Below, piece by piece: positions 22,597 to 30,327 of a stretch of 64,000 bases of DNA. The DNA is from Leifsonia sp. CL147 (lineage in GTDB: Bacteria > Actinomycetota > Actinomycetes > Actinomycetales > Microbacteriaceae), in assembly GCF_900114565.1 (NCBI RefSeq), contig NZ_FOTM01000003.1:94674-158673 (forward strand). Reading direction: 5' to 3'. Positions within the stretch are counted from its first letter, which is position 1, and the number at the start of each line of letters is the position of its first letter. The notes under the pieces are model-generated. The model searched no databases. It saw only the letters and a list, made by a program, of their open reading frames with translations, and was not told where the DNA came from. Both the position numbers and the translations under genes were made by a program.

Positions 22597-24756
22597 ATGT
22601 CTCGTTCCGGTCAGCGCACCAGCCCGACCAGGCCGCAGCAGCGGAAGAACCGGCACGCCAACAACGACGGGCTGATCCCCATCCTCGCCCGCAAGGTGCG
22701 CGAGGTGGAGGCGAAGGCCGCCGACGGCAAGAAGCTCGGGCCGACGAACCGCACCAAGTTCCAGGTGATCGCCTTCCTGATGCGCGAGGAGCGCGCCCGC
22801 GCGAAGACGGATCCGGAGCTCAGCGACGCCGCCCGTGCCGAGCAGCTCAAGCGGCTCGACGGCATCGCCACCATCCTGGCGAAGACGGCGGCTCGCGACA
22901 CATCGCTGATCTCGCTGCTGGAAAGCGAGTCGGCGTCCACGGCGACCGCGCAGAAGATGCGCCGCGATTGGCTGCTGGAGTCGGGGACCGCCCTCTCGCC
23001 GGACGACCTGATCATCACCATCGAGCGCCCGGTCGCCAAGCAGGAGAGCGTCATTCCGCCGGAGCTGGCGGAGAAGCAAGTCGTGCCGCAGTCGGTGAAA
23101 GCCCGGCAGCTGTCGAATCCGTTCCTCGCTCCCGACTTCTCGCGGGCGGCGCCCGCTGCGCCGACTCCGCGCCGGCGGCTCGACTCGTGGGAGCTGCTGG
23201 GGCCGCTGTTCAAGTCGTTCGAGTACGGCGCAGGCGGCCAGGCGGCGAGCATGGACCTTCCGCCCGCCCCGCTGATCGACCGGTACTCGCCGCAGGGCCT
23301 GGAGCTCATGCACCACCAGTCGCGCTTCATCGAGAGCGTGCGCCTCGGCCACCGCAGCTTCCTGCTCGCGGACGAGCCGGGCCTCGGCAAGACCGCGCAG
23401 TCGCTGCTCGCGGCCTCCGTCGCCGGCGCGTATCCCCTCCTGGCGGTCGTTCCCAACGTGGTCAAGATGAACTGGGCGCGCGAGGTCGAGCGCTGGACGC
23501 CGCACCGCCGCGCGACCGTGATCCACGGTGACGGAGAGGGGCTCGACGCCTTCGCCGACGTGGTCATCGTCAACTACGAGGTGCTCGACCGGCACCTGTC
23601 CTGGCTGAGCACGCTGGGTTTCCAGGGCATGGTCGTGGATGAGGCCCACTTCATCAAGAACCTGCACTCCCAGCGGTCCCGGCTGGTCCTCGGGCTGGCC
23701 GACGCCATCCGGCAGTCGACCCCCGACCCGCTGATGGTCGCGCTGACCGGTACGCCGCTGATCAACGACATCGACGACTTCAAGGCGATCTGGCAGTTCC
23801 TCGGCTGGATCGACGGCAGCAAGCCGACCGCGCAGCTGATGGAGCACCTGGAGGAGACCGGCCTCACGCCTGCCGACTTCGGGTTCTATGCAGCGGCCCG
23901 CGAGGCCGTCATCGACATGGGCATCGTGCGCCGCCGCAAGATCGACGTCGCCGCCGACCTGCCCAGCCGGCGCGTCGTCGACCTGCCGGTCGAGCTGGAC
24001 GACGAGCTCGGGCGCTCCATCCGCCAGGCTGAGAAGGACCTGGCCGCGCGCCTCGTCGCCCGCTTCCACCGCGCCGCTGCTGCGGGACGGCCCGACTCGT
24101 TCGAGGGCGACGACGACGCCCACCGCCGGCACCTCATCCGCCTGGTCGCCCAGTCGGAGCTGGAGGAGGCCAAGTCGGCGAAGTCCGGGGACAACGTCTT
24201 CACCATGGTCCGGAAGATCGGCCAGGCGAAGGCCGGGCTGGCCTCGGACTACACGGCCCAGCTGGCCCGTTCGGTCGGCAAGGTGGTCTTCTTCGCCAAG
24301 CACATCGACGTGATGGATGCGGCGGAGGAGGCGTTCGCCGCCCGCGACCTGAAGACGATCTCGATCCGCGGCGACCAGTCCGCGCTGGCGCGCCAGAAGG
24401 AGATCGACGCGTTCAACAACGATCCGGAGGTCGCGGTCGCGGTGTGCTCGCTGACCGCGGCGGGCGTCGGCCTCAACCTGCAGGCCGCATCCAACGTGGT
24501 GCTCGCCGAGCTCTCGTGGACGGCGGCCGAGCAGACGCAGGCCATCGACCGCGTCCACCGCATCGGGCAGGAGGAGCCGGTCACGGCGTGGCGGATCATC
24601 GCGGCGCAGACCATCGACTCCAAGATCGCCGAGCTGATCGACGCCAAGCAGGGCCTCGCGGCCCGCGCCTTGGACGGCAGCGACGTCGAGGCCGGCTCGA
24701 CCGACTCCGTCCAGCTCGACGCGCTCATCCACCTGCTCTCCGACGCCCTCGCGTAA
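22597..24756 (+). CDS. SNF2-family DNA-dependent ATPase/helicase
   Basis: A 719-residue SWI2/SNF2 translocase. An N-terminal, partly helical 220-residue region precedes the two RecA-like lobes. Motif I is ADEPGLGKTAQS, motif II MVVDEAHFIKN, motif III VALTGTPLIND, motif V SLTAAGVGLNLQAASNVV and motif VI QAIDRVHRIGQEEPV. The compact layout resembles SMARCAL1/HARP-like annealing helicases and bacterial stand-alone SNF2 proteins. The ATG at 22597 has GGAGG 5 bp upstream. There is no methyltransferase or nuclease neighbour, so a phage-defence role is not suggested; a role in DNA repair or remodelling of nucleoprotein is likely. Confidence 0.9.
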   Translation: MSRSGQRTSPTRPQQRKNRHANNDGLIPILARKVREVEAKAADGKKLGPTNRTKFQVIAFLMREERARAKTDPELSDAARAEQLKRLDGIATILAKTAARDTSLISLLESESASTATAQKMRRDWLLESGTALSPDDLIITIERPVAKQESVIPPELAEKQVVPQSVKARQLSNPFLAPDFSRAAPAAPTPRRRLDSWELLGPLFKSFEYGAGGQAASMDLPPAPLIDRYSPQGLELMHHQSRFIESVRLGHRSFLLADEPGLGKTAQSLLAASVAGAYPLLAVVPNVVKMNWAREVERWTPHRRATVIHGDGEGLDAFADVVIVNYEVLDRHLSWLSTLGFQGMVVDEAHFIKNLHSQRSRLVLGLADAIRQSTPDPLMVALTGTPLINDIDDFKAIWQFLGWIDGSKPTAQLMEHLEETGLTPADFGFYAAAREAVIDMGIVRRRKIDVAADLPSRRVVDLPVELDDELGRSIRQAEKDLAARLVARFHRAAAAGRPDSFEGDDDAHRRHLIRLVAQSELEEAKSAKSGDNVFTMVRKIGQAKAGLASDYTAQLARSVGKVVFFAKHIDVMDAAEEAFAARDLKTISIRGDQSALARQKEIDAFNNDPEVAVAVCSLTAAGVGLNLQAASNVVLAELSWTAAEQTQAIDRVHRIGQEEPVTAWRIIAAQTIDSKIAELIDAKQGLAARALDGSDVEAGSTDSVQLDALIHLLSDALA

Positions 24757-24774
24757 CGTCCCGGGCCGAGCGGG

Positions 24775-24825
24775 CGCAGGTCAGGTCGGCGCAGGTCGGG
24801 TCGGCGCAGCTCGGGTCGGCGCGCG
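24775..24825. repeat. 15-bp tandem repeats at a convergent junction
   Basis: Three to four degenerate copies of a GCGCAGGTCGGGTCG unit fill the short gap between the SNF2 gene and the convergent acidic-protein gene. No coding potential is evident. Confidence 0.65.
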
Positions 24826-25011
24826 TCAGGCGATCTCGGCGTCGTCCGGGTCCAGCGGGACGGGACGGTCGTCGTCGGGGAGCAGTTCGTCGTCCTCGTC
24901 GTCGACCGCGGGGAGGTCGTCGGGGTCGCGCACGACGGGCTCCGGCTCGTAGTCGGCCTCCTGCGCCTCGCGGAAGTCGTCCAGGTCGTCGTCTTCTCTC
25001 GGGTCGCTCAT
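24826..25011 (-). CDS. Small highly acidic protein
   Basis: A 61-residue protein in which nearly half the residues are Asp or Glu (segments REDDDLDDFREAQEADYEPE and DDEDDELLPDDDRPVPLDPD). No hydrophobic or structured segment is visible, so it is probably disordered and cytoplasmic. It is 43 bp downstream of the DUF3224 gene on the same strand and is flanked downstream by tandem repeats. Similar short acidic proteins occur in actinobacteria, but no function is known. It could be a DNA-mimic-like protein, purely from composition. Confidence 0.55.
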   Translation of the reverse strand: MSDPREDDDLDDFREAQEADYEPEPVVRDPDDLPAVDDEDDELLPDDDRPVPLDPDDAEIA

Positions 25012-25054
25012 GCCCTGAGAGTACCGCCGGGCGACGCGGTCGTGAAGGCCGGGT

Positions 25055-25447
25055 TCAGACCAGTTCGAAGACGAAGAACGGGCCGCGGTCGTCGTGCACG
25101 ATCCGTGCGCGTCCCTGGAATCCCGCGAAGTCGCCGGTGCCGGTCCCCGGGACGATGTAGCCGAAGGCGGAGTCGTCGTCGGGATGCTGCAGCGCGCCGT
25201 GATGCACCGTCACCGATCCGGCGCGGCCGTCGTCCAGCTGCCCGGTGATGCGCTCGGCGGCGAGGTAGCCGCGGCCGTCCTCCTCGGTGCCGGACGAGAC
25301 GAAATGCGCGACGGACTCGCCCACGAGACCGTCGGTGTACGTCTTCCGCATGACGATCGCGCCGACCCAGTCGCCCTCGATCCCGGTGAGCGGAGCCGGC
25401 TCCCAGCCGGTCACGTCGAAGCGGGCGGTGATCGTCTCTGTCGTCAT
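25055..25447 (-). CDS. DUF3224-family protein
   Basis: A 130-residue beta-rich protein matching the DUF3224 pattern: TARFDVTGWEPAPL, MRKTYTDGLVGESVAHFVSS, GYLAAERITGQLDDGRAGSV, HHGALQHP and FGYIVPGTGTGDFAG. The family has an allene-oxide-cyclase-like barrel; its biochemical role is unknown. The ATG at 25447 was chosen over an upstream in-frame start at 25504 because DUF3224 proteins begin just before the first strand. It diverges from the CYTH gene across 76 bp. Confidence 0.85.
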   Translation of the reverse strand: MTTETITARFDVTGWEPAPLTGIEGDWVGAIVMRKTYTDGLVGESVAHFVSSGTEEDGRGYLAAERITGQLDDGRAGSVTVHHGALQHPDDDSAFGYIVPGTGTGDFAGFQGRARIVHDDRGPFFVFELV

Positions 25448-25523
25448 ACGCTCACCGTAAGGGGTGCCGGCCGCACGACTCTTGAAATTTCGCGACACGG
25501 GCAATCTGGGCTAGACAGGGGAT

Positions 25524-26138
25524 GTGCACCATCACTCCCAGACCGAGATCGAACGAAAGTACGATGTGGATGCCGAGGCCCGGCATCCACTGCTCGTCGG
25601 CGTCGGCGCGGTCGCGGTGCAGGGCGAACCGGAGCGCCACGAACTCGTGGCCACGTACTTCGACACCGCCGGCCTCACGCTGGCCCGCCACGCGACCGCC
25701 CTGCGGATGCGAACCGGAGGGCACGATGCCGGCTGGCACGTCAAGCTCCCGGCGGAGGAGGGCCGCACCGAGCTGCACTGGGAGCCGAGCGACGGCGAGG
25801 AGCCGCCTGCCGCCCTCCGCGAGCACCTCCGCGACCTCATCGGCGACGAGCCGCTCGTCCCCATCGCCCGCATCACCAACCACCGCGACAGCGTGCTCCT
25901 GCAGGACGCGGCGGGCTTCGAGGTGGCAGAGCTCACCGACGACCACGTGCGCAGTGAGGATCTCCGCACCGGCGGCACGCAGGAGTGGCGGGAGTGGGAG
26001 GTCGAACTGCTCGCCGGAGCACCGGACACCCGGGAGCGCCGCACCGCTCTGCTGGACGGGATCGAGGAGCGCCTGCTCGGCGCGGGAGCGCGTCCCTCCG
26101 CCAGTTCGTCGAAGCTGCAGCGCGCCCTCGGCCTCTGA
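25524..26138 (+). CDS. CYTH-domain protein (triphosphate tunnel enzyme)
   Basis: A 204-residue triphosphate tunnel metalloenzyme. The defining ExExK motif is TEIERKYDV (about 7-15). Further charged strands, ATYFDTAGLTLARHATALRMR and AGWHVKLPAE, and EWREWEVEL supply the tunnel Arg/Lys/Glu residues. No CHAD domain is attached. Relatives hydrolyse inorganic triphosphate or thiamine triphosphate; the substrate here is open. The GTG at 25524 follows AGGGGAT. The next gene, pfkA, starts 98 bp further downstream. Confidence 0.85.
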   Translation: MHHHSQTEIERKYDVDAEARHPLLVGVGAVAVQGEPERHELVATYFDTAGLTLARHATALRMRTGGHDAGWHVKLPAEEGRTELHWEPSDGEEPPAALREHLRDLIGDEPLVPIARITNHRDSVLLQDAAGFEVAELTDDHVRSEDLRTGGTQEWREWEVELLAGAPDTRERRTALLDGIEERLLGAGARPSASSSKLQRALGL

Positions 26139-26236
26139 TCCGCCTACCACCGGTCGGTGCCCTTCGTCCAGTGCGATTTTGTGCAGCCGTCCGCGTCCGG
26201 GCATGATTCAGGGGACGTCTTGAGAAACGGAGCAGC

Positions 26237-27265
26237 ATGAAGATCGGCATCCTCACCAGCGGCGGCGACTGCCCGGGCCTGAACGCGGTCATCCGCGGCG
26301 CGGTCCTGAAGGGCGACCGCGTGTACCGCTCCGAGTTCGCCGGCTTCCGCTACGGCTGGCGCGGCGTGGTCGACGGCGACATCATGCCGCTCGACCGGCA
26401 CAGCGTCCGCGGCCTCTCCCGCCAGGGCGGCACCATCCTCGGCTCCAGCCGCACCAACCCCTTCGAGGGCGATGCCGGAGGCCCCGAGAACATCCAGCGG
26501 ACGATGGATGCGCACGGCATCGACTCCATCATCGCCATCGGCGGCGAGGGCACGCTGACCGCCGCCCGGCGCCTGACCGACGCCGGCGTCCGCATCGTCG
26601 GCGTTCCGAAGACGATCGACAACGACCTGGCCGCGACCGACTACTCCTTCGGCTTCGACACCGCGGTCGAGATCGCGACCGAGGCGATCGACCGGCTCCG
26701 CACCACCGCCGAGTCGCACCAGCGCTGCATGGTCGTCGAGGTGATGGGCCGTCACGTCGGCTGGATCGCGCTCCACTCGGGTATGGCGGGCGGCGCTCAC
26801 GCCATCCTCATCCCCGAGCAGCCGCAGTCCATCGAGCAGATCTGCGAGTGGGTGGAGTCGGTGCGGGACCGCGGCCGCGCCCCCGTCATCGTCGTGTCGG
26901 AGGGTTTCCACCTGGACACGATGGAGGAGGCGCACTCGCACAAGGGACTGGATGCGTTCAACCGTCCGCGCCTCGGCGGCATCGGCGAGATGCTCGCGCC
27001 GATGATCGAGGAGCGCACCGGAATCGAGTCGCGTGCGACCGTCCTCGGCCACATGCAGCGCGGGGGAGTCCCCAGCGCCTACGACCGTGTGCTCGCCACG
27101 CGCCTGGGCATGGCTGCGGTCGACGCCGTCTACGAGGGACGCTGGGGCTCGATGGTGTCGCTCCGCGGCACGGACGTGGTCAATGTCTCCATCGCGGATG
27201 CCACCGGGGGTCTCAAGACGGTCCCGCCCGCACGGTACGAAGAGGCCGCACTGCTGTTCGGCTGA
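26237..27265 (+). CDS. pfkA: ATP-dependent 6-phosphofructokinase, actinobacterial group III
   Basis: Catalyses the committed glycolytic phosphorylation of fructose 6-phosphate. The 342-residue protein has TSGGDCPGLNAVIRG at the N-terminus, IAIGGEGTLTAARR, PKTIDNDLAATD (catalytic Asp), VVEVMGRHVGWIA and GHMQRGGVPSAYDR. The glycine in GGEGT is the residue associated with ATP use, while pyrophosphate enzymes have Asp there. The lysine in PKTIDND is the other discriminating position and is PPi-like. This mixed pattern is that of Streptomyces-type ATP-PFKs. A GGAG lies 5 bases before the ATG. It appears monocistronic. Confidence 0.95.
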   Translation: MKIGILTSGGDCPGLNAVIRGAVLKGDRVYRSEFAGFRYGWRGVVDGDIMPLDRHSVRGLSRQGGTILGSSRTNPFEGDAGGPENIQRTMDAHGIDSIIAIGGEGTLTAARRLTDAGVRIVGVPKTIDNDLAATDYSFGFDTAVEIATEAIDRLRTTAESHQRCMVVEVMGRHVGWIALHSGMAGGAHAILIPEQPQSIEQICEWVESVRDRGRAPVIVVSEGFHLDTMEEAHSHKGLDAFNRPRLGGIGEMLAPMIEERTGIESRATVLGHMQRGGVPSAYDRVLATRLGMAAVDAVYEGRWGSMVSLRGTDVVNVSIADATGGLKTVPPARYEEAALLFG

Positions 27266-27373
27266 GGATGACGCTGGGCACGCGGAGCCGCCGCGCGCTG
27301 CTCTCAGCTGTTCCGGGCCATTTGCGGGGCTTCCGGGGCTAGGCTCCCTCGTACGAGAGGGAAGGAGCCGTCC

Positions 27374-28297
27374 GTGCCGCGTTTCGTCCAGTTCGATGAG
27401 TTCGGTTCGCGTGACTACCTGCATGTCGTGGAGCGGGAGCGGCCGTGGCCGGGGCCGGGCCAGCTGCTGGTGCGGGTGATGGCCGCCGGTCTCAATCCGA
27501 TGGACTACAAGGCGTACCGCGACGAAGCCGCGGCGGCGCGTATGGGCGTCACGCTCCCCAGCGGCATCGGACAGGACTTCTCGGGATTCGTCGAGGAGCT
27601 CGGCGAGGGCGTGACCCGGTTCGAGCTCGGTCAGGCGGTGCTGGGCACCGTGCCGTTCGCCGCGATCGCGGACTTCGTCGTCGTGCCCGAGGACGGCCAG
27701 GTCGTCGCCAAGCCCGACGCCCTCACCTTCGAGGCGGCCGGTTCGCTGGGCGTGGTGGGGCGTACGGCCATGGCCTCGTTCCGCTCGCTCGGGATCGGCG
27801 AGCACGACACGGTCCTGGTGAGCGCGGCGGCCGGCGGCGTCGGGGTGCTCGCAGCCCAACTGGCGGTGCGCTCCGGCGCGACGGTCATCGGGACGGCGAG
27901 CGAGGAGAACCACGAGTTCCTCGAGTCGCTCGGCGTCATCCCCGTCGAGTACGGCCACGGGCTGGCGGAGCGGATCCGGGATGCGCTGGACGACGACCGG
28001 GTGACCGCGGTCCTGGACAACCACGGGGCGGACACCATCGAGGCGGCGCTCGAGCTCGGCGTCCCGATGGACCGGGTGAACTCGATCACGACTTTCGGGC
28101 CGGCGGCGCACGGTGCGCGCAACGTCGGCGGGCGAGCGGCGGGCAACGCCGAGCTCTCCGAGCTGGCCGAACTGCTCGCCGAGAACGAGCTGGTGCTGCC
28201 CATCGACTCCATCTACCCGATCGAGCGCACCGTGGAGGCGTTCGCGCGGCTCGAGCCGGGACACGTGCGCGGCAAGGTCGTGGTCGTCACGGACTGA
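27374..28297 (+). CDS. Zinc-independent MDR-family NADPH:quinone oxidoreductase
   Basis: A 307-residue medium-chain dehydrogenase/reductase of the quinone-oxidoreductase branch. The N-terminal GroES-like domain contains GQLLVRVMAAGLNPMDYKAY and PSGIGQDFSGFVEELGEGV. The nucleotide domain contains VLVSAAAGGVGVLAAQLAVRSG, an AAxGGVG-type NADPH motif. Catalytic-zinc cysteines are absent, as expected for this branch. The GTG at 27374 follows GAAGGAG. It is probably cytoplasmic and acts on quinones or enones; no operon partner indicates a pathway. A small hypothetical gene follows after 59 bp. Confidence 0.88.
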   Translation: MPRFVQFDEFGSRDYLHVVERERPWPGPGQLLVRVMAAGLNPMDYKAYRDEAAAARMGVTLPSGIGQDFSGFVEELGEGVTRFELGQAVLGTVPFAAIADFVVVPEDGQVVAKPDALTFEAAGSLGVVGRTAMASFRSLGIGEHDTVLVSAAAGGVGVLAAQLAVRSGATVIGTASEENHEFLESLGVIPVEYGHGLAERIRDALDDDRVTAVLDNHGADTIEAALELGVPMDRVNSITTFGPAAHGARNVGGRAAGNAELSELAELLAENELVLPIDSIYPIERTVEAFARLEPGHVRGKVVVVTD

Positions 28298-28356
28298 GCG
28301 GCGACCGGCCCGTGGGCACGACGACGGGCCATCGACTTCCGACGAGAGGAGCATCC

Positions 28357-28764
28357 ATGATCACCGAGGACATCGCGCGGCAGCTGCGCGCGGCGGGCCT
28401 GCGCTGGCAGCCGGCGTCGGGGGACACGTTCGCCATCGACCGGCCGGACATGGGAGGGGAGCGGTTCACGGTCAGCGACATGACCATCGAGCCGCATCAC
28501 TTCGACACCGGCACGATCCTGGGCTTCAACGGCACCACCGAGTGGGCCCTCGACTCGCTCGCCGTCGAGGACGCCCTGTGGATCCCGCGCGAGGACCAGT
28601 TGCGCGAACTGCTGGGCGGAACGTTCCGCGACCTGGCGCGCACCGCCGACGGCTACCGGGTGACGGTGCTGATCGGGAGCGAGGAGCGCTTCTTCGAGGA
28701 CGAGGACGCGGCCACCGCGTATGCGGAGGCGCTGCTCTCCCTGATCGGGGCCTCCGTCTCGTAA
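28357..28764 (+). CDS. Conserved hypothetical protein
   Basis: A 135-residue soluble protein of unknown family. It alternates charged helices and strands (ITEDIARQLRAAGLRWQPAS, DRPDMGGERFTVSDMTIE, STEDAATAYAEALL-like C-terminus) and has several conserved-looking tryptophans (LRWQPASGD, TTEWALDS, DALWIPRED). A Shine-Dalgarno AGAGGA precedes the ATG at 28357. It lies 59 bp after the oxidoreductase gene in the same direction. It converges with the LysR-like gene, the two stops 25 bp apart. Confidence 0.75.
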   Translation: MITEDIARQLRAAGLRWQPASGDTFAIDRPDMGGERFTVSDMTIEPHHFDTGTILGFNGTTEWALDSLAVEDALWIPREDQLRELLGGTFRDLARTADGYRVTVLIGSEERFFEDEDAATAYAEALLSLIGASVS

Positions 28765-28789
28765 GCGCTGCGCTCGCACTCTCCGGCCG

Positions 28790-29443
28790 TCAGCTGCGGG
28801 GACGCTTCCGGCTGCCGCCGGCCTTGCGTGCGCCAGTGGCCTTGCGTGCGCCGGTGGCCTTGCGCGCGCCGGTGGCCTTGCGTGCGCCGGCGGCCTCCCG
28901 CGCGGCGACGCCGGGGTCGCGGGAGCTGTGCGCGGTCCGGCCGCGCACGATCCCGATGAAATCGTCGACCAGGGGATGCTGCCCCTCGCGCGGCCAGGTC
29001 AGCCCGATGCTGCTCTGCGGGCCGTCCTCGAGGTGCAGGGCCACCACGTCCTTCCTCCGCAGCGCTTTGGCCACGGAGGCGGGGAGCAGCGCGATGCCGT
29101 CGTCCGCGGCCACACGGCGCATCAGCGCCTCCGACGGCGCGCCGGCCACCCGCGGCTCGTCGGCGAGGTCGGCGAGGTGCAGCTCCTCCTCGAGCGTCAG
29201 CAGATGCTCGTGATGCACGACCGCTACGACGTCCTCGGTGTACAGCGGGATGAGATGGCGGTCGTCGTCGGCGTGCGCATCCCGCACGAACACCATGTCC
29301 GCGTCGCCGGCCGCCAGGACGGCCAGCGGGTCCTCGCTCGGCCGGACCACCAGCTCCACGCGGGGGAAGCGCTGTTCGAACGCGCGCGTCCACTTGCCCG
29401 GGGTCACACCGAGAGGGAAGGCGATGGCGAAGCGGGAGGACAC
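28790..29443 (-). CDS. LysR substrate-binding-domain protein without HTH, basic repetitive tail
   Basis: A 217-residue protein consisting of the type 2 periplasmic-binding fold of LysR regulators (SRFAIAFPLGVTPGKWTRAF, VVRPSEDPLAVLAAGDADMV, DVVAVVHHEH, ADDGIALLPASVAKALRRKD). No winged HTH precedes it: the GTG at 29443 begins directly with the first strand, and the divergent gene starts 34 bp away. The C-terminal 35 residues are a Lys/Arg/Ala repeat (GARKATGARKATGARKA) ending GSRKRPRS, encoded by 24-bp tandem repeats. Such a basic tail could bind DNA non-specifically. Paired with a DUF5997 gene, it may form a split regulator. Confidence 0.8.
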   Translation of the reverse strand: MSSRFAIAFPLGVTPGKWTRAFEQRFPRVELVVRPSEDPLAVLAAGDADMVFVRDAHADDDRHLIPLYTEDVVAVVHHEHLLTLEEELHLADLADEPRVAGAPSEALMRRVAADDGIALLPASVAKALRRKDVVALHLEDGPQSSIGLTWPREGQHPLVDDFIGIVRGRTAHSSRDPGVAAREAAGARKATGARKATGARKATGARKAGGSRKRPRS

Positions 29444-29476
29444 CTGTCGAGGGTAGCGAACGGTAGCCTGGAGCAC

Positions 29477-29863
29477 ATGAAGGCGCAGACCATGAAACCG
29501 GCCACAGCGGCCAAGAAGCTCGGCATCTACCTGCCGGCGGCGCCGGACGACTTCCGCGACCGCGAGATCAGCCGCACCGAGCTGGATGCGCTGACCGCCG
29601 ATCCGCCCCAGTGGCTGCAGACCCTGCGCACCGAGGGTCCGCATCCCCGCGACGTCGTGGCGCGCAAGCTGGGCGTCTCCAACTCCGGGCTCGCCCGGGG
29701 CGGCATCACGGAGGCACTGACGACCGCTGAGATCAAGGCGCTGCTGGCCGATCCGCCGCGCTGGCTGGTGGACGAGCGGGCGACGCAGGCGGCGGTCCGT
29801 GCCGAGAACGCGCGCGTCAAGCAGCGGGATGCGGAGCGCGCCGCGAAGCACGCGGGCGAGTGA
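29477..29863 (+). CDS. DUF5997-family protein, possible DNA-binding partner
   Basis: A 128-residue basic protein: KPATAAKKLGIYLPAAPDDF, RTELDALTADPPQWLQTLR, then DVVARKLGVSNSGLARGGI and a helical C-terminus rich in Arg/Ala (NARVKQRDAERAAKHAGE). The DVVARKLGVSNSGLARGGI stretch has the spacing of a helix-turn-helix. As far as I recall, DUF5997 genes in actinobacteria lie divergent to an HTH-less LysR effector-domain gene, exactly as here. The ATG at 29477 is only 34 bp from the partner's GTG, so both promoters overlap. Function is unknown. Confidence 0.8.
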   Translation: MKAQTMKPATAAKKLGIYLPAAPDDFRDREISRTELDALTADPPQWLQTLRTEGPHPRDVVARKLGVSNSGLARGGITEALTTAEIKALLADPPRWLVDERATQAAVRAENARVKQRDAERAAKHAGE

Positions 29864-29885
29864 CCGGCGAGCTTGCGGAGCCGGT
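29863..29885. terminator. Compact stem-loop between convergent stops
   Basis: ACCGGC at 29863-29868 pairs with GCCGGT at 29880-29885 around an 11-nt loop. The stem spans the 21-bp gap and touches both stop codons (DUF5997 and DUF1622 genes). It could act as a short bidirectional terminator, although no T-tract is present. Confidence 0.4.
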
Positions 29886-30298
29886 TAGTGCGCTTCGCCC
29901 TCCGGCGCCCGGGCGGCTGACCGCGCAGCCCGGGTGAGCACCTCGGGACCGGTGACCAGCGCCCGTCTCCACGGAGCCACGCCGTCGATCTCGATCTGGA
30001 GCGAGAAGCTGAGGATGGTGCGGATCAGGACGATGATGCCGAGCACGAAGGCATCGGTGAGCGACGGAGCCGAGGTAACGGTCCTCACCAGGTCCGCGGC
30101 GACGAGGATCTCGAGCCCGAGCAGGATGACCCCGCCGAAGCTCTCGCGCAGCGTCCGGAATGCCGCGCGCCCGCTCCGCTGACGTCGCCAGGCGTACAGG
30201 GCCAGCCCGATCGCGACCAGGAAGCCGATCGCCATCGCGGCCACCCCGGCGAACTCGAAGGCGATCGCGGTCGTCTCGAACAGAGCATGCGCATCCAT
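29885..30298 (-). CDS. DUF1622 membrane protein
   Basis: A 137-residue inner-membrane protein with three hydrophobic segments (about 10-34, 53-72 and 84-102). It carries the DUF1622-type central signature FRESFGGVILLGLEIL-like (TLRESFGGVILLGLEILVA) followed by DLVRTVT and IVLIRTILSFSLQIEIDG. The family is of unknown function. The gene diverges from the SDR gene, the two starts 29 bp apart, and converges with the DUF5997 gene. Confidence 0.88.
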   Translation of the reverse strand: MDAHALFETTAIAFEFAGVAAMAIGFLVAIGLALYAWRRQRSGRAAFRTLRESFGGVILLGLEILVAADLVRTVTSAPSLTDAFVLGIIVLIRTILSFSLQIEIDGVAPWRRALVTGPEVLTRAARSAARAPEGEAH

Positions 30299-30327
30299 GG
30301 GCTCATGGTGCCACGTAGAATTCTCCG

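Noticed and set aside
22597-24756. SNF2 protein as part of a phage-defence (DISARM-like) island
   Set aside because: No methyltransferase, phospholipase D, DUF1998 or nuclease genes are adjacent; neighbours are ordinary chromosomal genes.
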